Assembly: GCA_963669155.1 (NCBI GenBank)
Contig: OZ022589.1
Coordinates: 20,698,123-20,762,122 of the forward strand
Reading direction: 5' to 3'
DNA: 64,000 nt
Source: Arbacia lixula
Taxonomy: Eukaryota > Echinodermata > Echinoidea > Arbacioida > Arbaciidae
The notes beneath the pieces were generated by a model. That model saw only the letters and a list, made by a program, of their open reading frames with translations, searched no databases and had not been told where the DNA came from. Position numbers and translations under genes: made by a program. Shown piece after piece: positions 52,401 to 62,800 of this stretch (position 1 is its first letter; each line of letters starts with the position of its first letter).

Positions 52401-54436
52401 TGAAATACAAATCAATGGATTGTTCATGATAATCAAATCGTATTTGTTTCAAAATATAATTACCCCATTCAGTCTGTATGATTAAGCTACATGAGAACTG
52501 ACACAAACAAATGAAGAGTGGTACTAAGAATTCTTCAGACACTGGCTACATTCCAAAGTACTTATAACATCGAACTCACAGGTGGCTGTTTCTATGGATG
52601 TTGTCGCTGGCCTTGTACTTGCTATAAAACAGAACCAATCTTAGAGATAATTGTTTGTTTCAGTATTTTTTCAAAAAGTACATGTAAAATAAGGTATTCC
52701 TGAGTACTACTTAGCAACATCTACAGGCCAAACGTGAATTAGAGTTTTAAGCACAATGAATATCCCTTTTACATGTTAAAATATTCGATGAGCCACCTCA
52801 AACACATGAGAATATCCGTGATAAGACCGATAAGATGAGCAATCTGAATGTTAGATTGTTTGTCATCTCATTAATAGCAATGACGCAGGAGAAATGGTAC
52901 AAGATCGTGCAACCTCCACATTGCCCAGTTTCGTAGCCAGAAGGGTTCCAGCTTAACGATGACAGCATGAGGTTGGTTAAACATGCACATTCCATTGGAG
53001 TTCGTAGGAACTATGCTCACATTTTAAATCTTAAAATACAATGCACCTGGTGATTTGAATCAGTGGCGGTTAAGGGTACTGTGATGCCCCATCGATTAAA
53101 ATTTCATACAGGTCGCTCAAGAAAATAATTTTCAAATTGACTGTAAAACGTGTGGTGAATTCCTTTCATATCGAACTAAAGCTAAGGGAACAAATATACT
53201 TCTTAAACAACACTTTCACATTCATAAATCAATTCCCCCACAATAGAGAAATAACTTATTATGAACATTAATCTTAACATCGATACAAAAACGTGTTTCA
53301 CAATTGGGCTATGTCTTTACATTACTTTAAAAAAAAGCGTTTTCTCTCTTCTACATTAATATTAACAAGTACAGTTCTCCTTCATAACTCGGGACCAATG
53401 GATTTTTAATCCCTGTGCACGTACTTGATGGGGTAGTAGTCAGTGGTCTGTAGCATCCATACAGTCCTACTTGAAGAGCCGAATGGGTCGTAACAATTAT
53501 GCGGATGGCGGTTACGTCAATTAGATCGACGAAATGTGATTTCGGCGAAACGTCATCCTGATTCCCTTCGAGTGTCTAAAAGACAATTGAGTAATCATTA
53601 AACGAAAATAATCATGTAGATGTATTCCATTTGTAAAGGCTAGAGGGAAAAAGTAGAATTCCGTACTAACGATCAGCAGAGGGCCAATAAGTCAACTACC
53701 TTGGCGAAGTATGATTGCAGCGTAACGTCGTCTGCAAATGTAGTAAACTTCTGTGCAAGTTGTGCAGCTAGCCATATTTTTCATAAACAACTTACGGCTC
53801 ACACCCCAGCAAAACACATTCATGCGAAAATTAGGTCATGCGTATTGGAATATTTTAATCTGATAACTGTCCTTGTGCATGTGGGAATCCAGACGCGTAG
53901 ACCCTTTTTGTCTTGATCAATTGCCTTGGTTATTTTGGGTAAATTTTTATCCATCCTCAATGATATTTTTAACATCATTTACCTTTCGAACAGTTTTGTG
54001 CGAGACGGGTACCTTTTATATATATATATATATATATGTGTTTATATACGGGACATAGTACAGGAAATTAAATTGAAGAAGTGGAGGTTGGCTGGTCATC
54101 TGGCCAGAAGGAAAGACGATCGATGGACACATAAATTAACTATCTGGACCCCCACAGCTAACACCAGAGAAAGAGGCAGGCAAAGTGGTGGATGGATGAT
54201 ATCAGAGAATATGGAAGTATGACATGGAAACGAACGGCACAAGATAGATCAGCAGCAGCAGTAGCAGCAGCGTTTCAGGTCCGTTTTTCCCATTTTGTGA
54301 GGTTGACCAGTTCATTTCCTTCATGGCTCTCCTCCATAATGTCCTATCATTTGGGTCACTTCGAGTAATGTTCAACCCTTTTCTGGCACAGGATAGATCA
54401 AAATGGAAAAGTGAGGATGAGCAGTGGAGAGAATTA

Positions 54437-54485
<49 letters not shown>

Positions 54486-57400
54486 GCTAGCAGTATCCAG
54501 CTTGGACTTTGTTCCGTCTGATATGACACAGCATACTCCGGAGCAAACTCAGAATTATATCCCATGGTGACAATGCGTGTTATGTTCCTGATCGTTGCCG
54601 CGAAGCGGATCTCCAGGTACGGACTGGGGTCGGTCGTTTCCGGACTCCACGCCGATGCACTGCCAATGTAAGCATTTGAGGCTGGGGTACCAGCATCCGC
54701 TGAAGATGCCGTCAAACTCACGTCTGAATCGGTCCCATCCAGACTCATTCGCTCATTACAAAATGCTGTGGAGAAGAAGAACATGAAATATTGAAGACGA
54801 CGTCAGGTCATCGTATCAGTGTAAAAAGGTACTTGTTTGTATATCTGCTTTCACGTCAGCAATATAGTTTAACCTTTCGTTATTTTATACCTCGACCAAT
54901 AATTACATATTTCAATAGTGCAATATCTATATAAACTGTTTGTGTTAATCATGAGACAATACTTTACAGCATTAAATAATGTATGAAGAATTTTACAATT
55001 TTACAGACACTCAGGCATCGAAACCTCTAAGCAGAATTCGAACGAATTCAAACTCATGCTAGTGAGTTCGCTACAGTAAATTTTCACAATATTGTTCATT
55101 AGGGTTTGTTTAAAAACAGACTTCACCTCCATTAAATATTTTTCTAAGCCCATATCTCTGATTTTGTTATATATTTTATTTGAATAAACGCTTAAGTCAT
55201 TTTTCTCACAGCATATACTTTGCAAATGAACTTACACGCATTGGATACATGATATAATCGATGAAGAATATACAATATGAATCAAAAAGGAAAAACAACA
55301 TATCTTAAATAGGTCGGACATGTCTCCCTTTATCGAGAGATAAAATGAACCATTGCTTCTTTTTTATATTGACACTCAAATGTCCTCATTATATTTTTAC
55401 TACTTTAGAAGTAAGTGCGGAGTCCATGTCACAGCACACTGTACGCCTGTTTATGCCCTTTTCAAGAAAATAACCATTAGTACTTCGGGTAAGCATTGCT
55501 AAATCATGTACTCACAGAAGGTAGTTGTTGGTACTGTTGTCACTGAAATACAAATCAAAATGTTAAACGAACGGTCAAACAAAATGTAGTAACAGTATAG
55601 TATAACATTTTATTAAGCTAAGTTAAAGAGTGGTGCATCAAAGTTATTTCATCACGTAATTTGCATTGTATCTAAACACAGTTTCTACTTTATTCGTCTT
55701 TCTACGTCCGATCAGTTAACTACATTCTCATTATCCCCATTCAGATCGCACCACGTTCTTGGCAAGCTGATAAAAAGCTGAACCTCTTGTCACTGGGTCA
55801 TTTGGGTACACGTTTGTTTGAAAGTATTTTTGAAACAATTATATTACCTCATTCTATTAGTATACAACATGCCATAGACGTACCATTGTTAAACTAAACA
55901 TGGGAAGGGGATGTAGTAGTATCTCCATTGCAATAATGAATCCAATAATGAAAGTTAAGGACAGATTATGACGGATCTTTTACTCTGCTTTTGTTTTGAA
56001 AAGTAATCAGGAATCATTAAAAAAATGGACATATAAGATATTTGCATTACTTACAAAATTGACCAATTTCTTCACTTTCCGACATCTTGTGCATTTGTGG
56101 GATTCAACAATTCTCAAAATGATATATTAAGCTGTGTCTTATCTTTAACGGTGTTTGTGTGCGTTTGCGTACAGCGGAAATATTTTACTCGTAAAATTTG
56201 TTTATTTGTGTTTGCTGATACCTGTTGTGCTCATAGAAGCATGAGTGCCATTAACAGAACGGGACAAGCGAAATGAGACATTTATTTTGTTCTCTCTAAG
56301 AAGTTGCCACATAATCATGTTCATAATTGTTCAAACACCTGAACAGCACCTGTTGAGAACGCATAATTTTTCACCGGCGTGGCACATGGGTTCAAAGCAA
56401 GAAAGATGCTTCATATCCTTCCATAACATATCACTGGTCCATGTGGCATAGTGAGAATGTAGTCGGAATGTCAATATGTTAATGTATCAAAATGTTAACA
56501 TCGTGTGAAAGGCGCTGCAATGCATCCCCACATTAGGATCTTCATCCTCCTTACCGCGGATGGTCGTTGTGGCTGACGTGGTCGTTGTGGCTGGCGTGGT
56601 CGTTGTGGCTGGCGTGGTCGTTGTGGCCGGCGTGGTCGTTGTGGCGGCTGTAGTAGTTGTTGCCTCTGTAATATATTGCAAGTTAAATATTAACGGTAAG
56701 TACTTATGTCTACGTTTCATATCTAATATCTTTTTATTATGACACGATTCCTTCCTGTGAAATTCAAGTCAAATCAGGATGGGACGTGGTACAATTGTCC
56801 TAAGCAGGTTGTATAATCTGTCTCAATATCATCCCATTTTGATAACTTAGTACTTTCGTGATAAGAACGTTGCAATCACACTGATTGACCGACGTTAGGC
56901 ACCGAACCCGAATGTAGCAGCAAACTGTTCTAATGCTGAATTATAGATAAGTGGCGAGAAATACAGAAATGAATATTGTCCATACCTGTTGTTATTCTTC
57001 TCTCACGTGTTGTTGTTTCTACAAAAAAGAGAATAAAGACAGGATATACGCAAAAAGGGTCCAGGGGCCCGTATAACAATTAGCTAAGATTGATCGTACG
57101 ATCGATAGATCAATCGTACGACAGATCTTTGATATCAATTGGAAATCAGTATCACACACAGAAACAAAGCATAGAGTGTACGATCGATATCGATAGTAAT
57201 TTGCAATTGATATTGCTTTCTGGATCCATTGTAACCGTACGATTTAATGCAAAATCATGCATTGGCTTGGACTTGCAATAGATAGCAGCGATGGTTTGTG
57301 ATAAGGTGATTTGCAATAGTTAGCAACCTCCTCTTTGTTATACATGGCCCAGAAGATTGGAAAGGAAAGAGGTTAATTTTATTCAAAGTGTTACAAACAG

Positions 57401-59764
57401 AAATTGAGTTTACTCCTCATTAGCTAAATTATCTTATACGAAAGTAATCGTCACGATATTTTGTTGTTTTACATGTAAAATTTCGAAGAAAGACGAGTCG
57501 TTCTATTAAAAAAAAAACTATAGAAATTTCGCATGACTTTCAAGGACCTAAGATATTGCAACTTTGCAGCACCTAGATTATCAACATACGTTGTTTCTTG
57601 CATTTTTGCAGACTTTATATTAATGTACGATCGTAAAAGTCACTACTCTTTGAAAGTATGTTCAACACTTACCTCCTCCACCAGTGGGTATTGTTGTGGC
57701 TGATGTGGTAGTGGATGTAAAATATACCAATGAAATACAAATCAATGGATTGTTCATGATAATCAAATCGTATTTGTTTCAAAATATAATTACCCCATTC
57801 AGTCTGTATGATTAAGCTACATGAGAACTGACACAAACAAATGAAGAGTGGTACTAAGAATTCTTCAGACACTGGCTACATTCCAAAGTACTTATAACAT
57901 CGAACTCACAGGTGGCTGTTTCTATGGATGTTGTCGCTGGCCTTGTACTTGCTATAAAACAGAACCAATCTTAGAGATAATTGTTTGTTTCAGTATTTTT
58001 TCAAAAAGTACATGTAAAATAAGGTATTCCTGAGTACTACTTAGCAACATCTACAGGCCAAACGTGAATTAGAGTTTTAAGCACAATGAATATCCCTTTT
58101 ACATGTTAAAATATTCGATGAGCCACCTCAAACACATGAGAATATCCGTGATAAGACCGATAAGATGAGCAATCTGAATGTTAGATTGTTTGTCATCTCA
58201 TTAATAGCAATGACGCAGGAGAAATGGTACAAGATCGTGCAACCTCCACATTGCCCAGTTTCGTAGCCAGAAGGGTTCCAGCTTAACGATGACAGCATGA
58301 GGTTGGTTAAACATGCACATTCCATTGGAGTTCGTAGGAACTATGCTCACATTTTAAATCTTAAAATACAATGCACCTGGTGATTTGAATCAGTGGCGGT
58401 TAAGGGTACTGTGATGCCCCATCGATTAAAATTTCATACAGGTCGCTCAAGAAAATAATTTTCAAATTGACTGTAAAACGTGTGGTGAATTCCTTTCATA
58501 TCGAACTAAAGCTAAGGGAACAAATATACTTCTTAAACAACACTTTCACATTCATAAATCAATTCCCCCACAATAGAGAAATAACTTATTATGAACATTA
58601 ATCTTAACATCGATACAAAAACGTGTTTCACAATTGGGCTATGTCTTTACATTACTTTAAAAAAAAGCGTTTTCTCTCTTCTACATTAATATTAACAAGT
58701 ACAGTTCTCCTTCATAACTCGGGACCAATGGATTTTTAATCCCTGTGCACGTACTTGATGGGGTAGTAGTCAGTGGTCTGTAGCATCCATACAGTCCTAC
58801 TTGAAGAGCCGAATGGGTCGTAACAATTATGCGGATGGCGGTTACGTCAATTAGATCGACGAAATGTGATTTCGGCGAAACGTCATCCTGATTCCCTTCG
58901 AGTGTCTAAAAGACAATTGAGTAATCATTAAACGAAAATAATCATGTAGATGTATTCCATTTGTAAAGGCTAGAGGGAAAAAGTAGAATTCCGTACTAAC
59001 GATCAGCAGAGGGCCAATAAGTCAACTACCTTGGCGAAGTATGATTGCAGCGTAACGTCGTCTGCAAATGTAGTAAACTTCTGTGCAAGTTGTGCAGCTA
59101 GCCATATTTTTCATAAACAACTTACGGCTCACACCCCAGCAAAACACATTCATGCGAAAATTAGGTCATGCGTATTGGAATATTTTAATCTGATAACTGT
59201 CCTTGTGCATGTGGGAATCCAGACGCGTAGACCCTTTTTGTCTCGATCAATTGCCTTGGTTATTTTGGGTAAATTTTTATCCATCCTCAATGATATTTTT
59301 AACATCATTTACCTTTCGAACAGTTTTGTGCGAGACGGGTACCTTTTATATATATATATATATATGTGTTTATATACGGGACATAGTACAGGAAATTAAA
59401 TTGAAGAAGTGGAGGTTGGCTGGTCATCTGGCCAGAAGGAAAGACGATCGATGGACACATAAATTAACTATCTGGACCCCCACAGCTAACACCAGAGAAA
59501 GAGGCAGGCAAAGTGGTGGATGGATGATATCAGAGAATATGGAAGTATGACATGGAAACGAACGGCACAAGATAGATCAGCAGCAGCAGTAGCAGCAGCG
59601 TTTCAGGTCCGTTTTTCCCATTTTGTGAGGTTGACCAGTTCATTTCCTTCATGGCTCTCCTCCATAATGTCCTATCATTTGGGTCACTTCGAGTAATGTT
59701 CAACCCTTTTCTGGCACAGGATAGATCAAAATGGAAAAGTGAGGATGAGCAGTGGAGAGAATTA

Positions 59765-59813
<49 letters not shown>

Positions 59814-62800
59814 GCTAGCAGTATCCAGCTTGGACTTTGTTCCGTCTGATATGACACAGCATACTCCGGAGCAAACTCAGAATTATATCCCATGGTGACA
59901 ATGCGTGTTATGTTCCTGATCGTTGCCGCGAAGCGGATCTCCAGGTACGGACTGGGGTCGGTCGTTTCCGGACTCCACGCCGATGCACTGCCAATGTAAG
60001 CATTTGAGGCTGGGGTACCAGCATCCGCTGAAGATGCCGTCAAACTCACGTCTGAATCGGTCCCATCCAGACTCATTCGCTCATTACAAAATGCTGTGGA
60101 GAAGAAGAACATGAAATATTGAAGACGACGTCAGGTCATCGTATCAGTGTAAAAAGGTACTTGTTTGTATATCTGCTTTCACGTCAGCAATATAGTTTAA
60201 CCTTTCGTTATTTTATACCTCGACCAATAATTACATATTTCAATAGTGCAATATCTATATAAACTGTTTGTGTTAATCATGAGACAATACTTTACAGCAT
60301 TAAATAATGTATGAAGAATTTTACAATTTTACAGACACTCAGGCATCGAAACCTCTAAGCAGAATTCGAACGAATTCAAACTCATGCTAGTGAGTTCGCT
60401 ACAGTAAATTTTCACAATATTGTTCATTAGGGTTTGTTTAAAAACAGACTTCACCTCCATTAAATATTTTTCTAAGCCCATATCTCTGATTTTGTTATAT
60501 ATTTTATTTGAATAAACGCTTAAGTCATTTTTCTCACAGCATATACTTTGCAAATGAACTTACACGCATTGGATACATGATATAATCGATGAAGAATATA
60601 CAATATGAATCAAAAAGGAAAAACAACATATCTTAAATAGGTCGGACATGTCTCCCTTTATCGAGAGATAAAATGAACCATTGCTTCTTTTTTATATTGA
60701 CACTCAAATGTCCTCATTATATTTTTACTACTTAAGAAGTAAGTGCGGAGTCCATGTCACAGCACACTGTACGCCTGTTTATGCCCTTTTCAAGAAAATA
60801 ACCATTAGTACTTCGGGTAAGCATTGCTAAATCATGTACTCACAGAAGGTAGTTGTTGGTACTGTTGTCACTGAAATACAAATCAAAATGTTAAACGAAC
60901 GGTCAAACAAAATGTAGTAACAGTATAGTATAACATTTTATTAAGCTAAGTTAAAGAGTGGTGCATCAAAGTTATTTCATCACGTAATTTGCATTGTATC
61001 TAAACACAGTTTCTACTATATTCGTCTTTCTACGTCCGATCAGTTAACTACATTCTCATTATCCCCATTCAGATCGCACCACGTTCTTGGCAAGCTGATA
61101 AAAAGCTGAACCTCTTGTCACTGGGTCATTTGGGTACACGTTTGTTTGAAAGTATTTTTGAAACAATTATATTACCTCATTCTATTAGTATACAACATGC
61201 CATAGACGTACCATTGTTAAACTAAACATGGGAAGGGGATGTAGTAGTATCTCCATTGCAATAATGAATCCAATAATGAAAGTTAAGGACAGATTATGAC
61301 GGATCTTTTACTCTGCTTTTGTTTTGAAAAGTAATCAGGAATCATTAAAAAAATGGACATATAAGATATTTGCATTACTTACAAAATTGACCAATTTCTT
61401 CACTTTCCGACATCTTGTTCATTTGTGGGATTCAACAATTCTCAAAATGATATATTAAGCTGTGTCTTATCTTTAACGGTGTTTGTGTGCGTTTGCGTAC
61501 AGCGGAAATATTTTACTCGTAAAATTTGTTTATTTGTGTTTGCTGATACCTGTTGTGCTCATAGAAGCATGAATGCCATTAACAGAACGGGACAAGCGAA
61601 ATGAGACATTTATTTTGTTCTCTCTAAGAAGTTGCCACATAATCATGTTCATAATTGTTCAAACACCTGAACAGCACCTGTTGAGAACGCATAATTTTTC
61701 ACCGGCGTGGCACATGGGTTCAAAGCAAGAAAGATGCTTCATATCCTTCCATAACATATCACTGGTCCATGTGGCATAGTGAGAATGTAGTCGGAATGTC
61801 AATATGTTAATGTATCAAAATGTTAACATCGTGTGAAAGGCGCTGCAATGCATCCCCACATTAGGATCTTCATCCTCCTTACCGCGGATGGTCGTTGTGG
61901 CTGACGTGGTCGTTGTGGCTGGCGTGGTCGTTGTGGCTGGCGTGGTCGTTGTGGCCGGCGTGGTCGTTGTAGCGGCTGTAGTAGTTGTTGCCTCTGTAAT
62001 ATATTGCAAGTTAAATATTAACGGTAAGTACTTATGTCTACGTTTCATATCTAATATCTTTTTATTATGACACGATTCCTTCCTGTGAAATTCAAGTCAA
62101 ATCAGGATGGGACGTGGTACAATTGTCCTAAGCAGGTTGTATAATCTGTCTCAATATCATCCCATTTTGATAACTTAGTACTTTCGTGATAAGAACGTTG
62201 CAATCACACTGATTGACCGACGTTAGGCACCGAACCCGAATGTAGCAGCAAACTGTTCTAATGCTGAATTATAGATAAGTGGCGAGAAATACAGAAATGA
62301 ATATTGTCCATACCTGTTGTTATTCTTCTCTCACGTGTTGTTGTTTCTACAAAAAAGAGAAGACAGGATATACGCAAAAAGGGTCCAGGGGCCCGTATAA
62401 CAATTAGCTAAGATTGATCGTACGATCGATAGATCAATCGTACTACAGATCTTTGATATCAATTGGAAATCAGTATCACACACAGAAACAAAGCATAGAG
62501 TGTACGATCGATATCGATAGTAATTTGCAATTGATATTGCTTTCTGGATCCATTGTAACCGTACGATTTAATGCAAAATCATGCATTGGCTTGGACTTGC
62601 AATAGATAGCAGCGATGGTTTGTGATAAGGTGATTTGCAATAGTTAGCAACCTCCTCTTTGTTATACATGGCCCAGAAGATTGGAAAGGAAAGAGGTTAA
62701 TTTTATTCAAAGTGTTACAAACAGAAATTGAGTTTACTCCTCATTAGCTAAATTATCTTATACGAAAGTAATCGTCACGATATTTTGTTGTTTTACATGT

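Noticed and set aside
52895-52995. Possible relic of the FA58C first exon (LSWNPSGYETG)
   Set aside because: Similarity limited to a short Trp-Pro turn; too weak to call.
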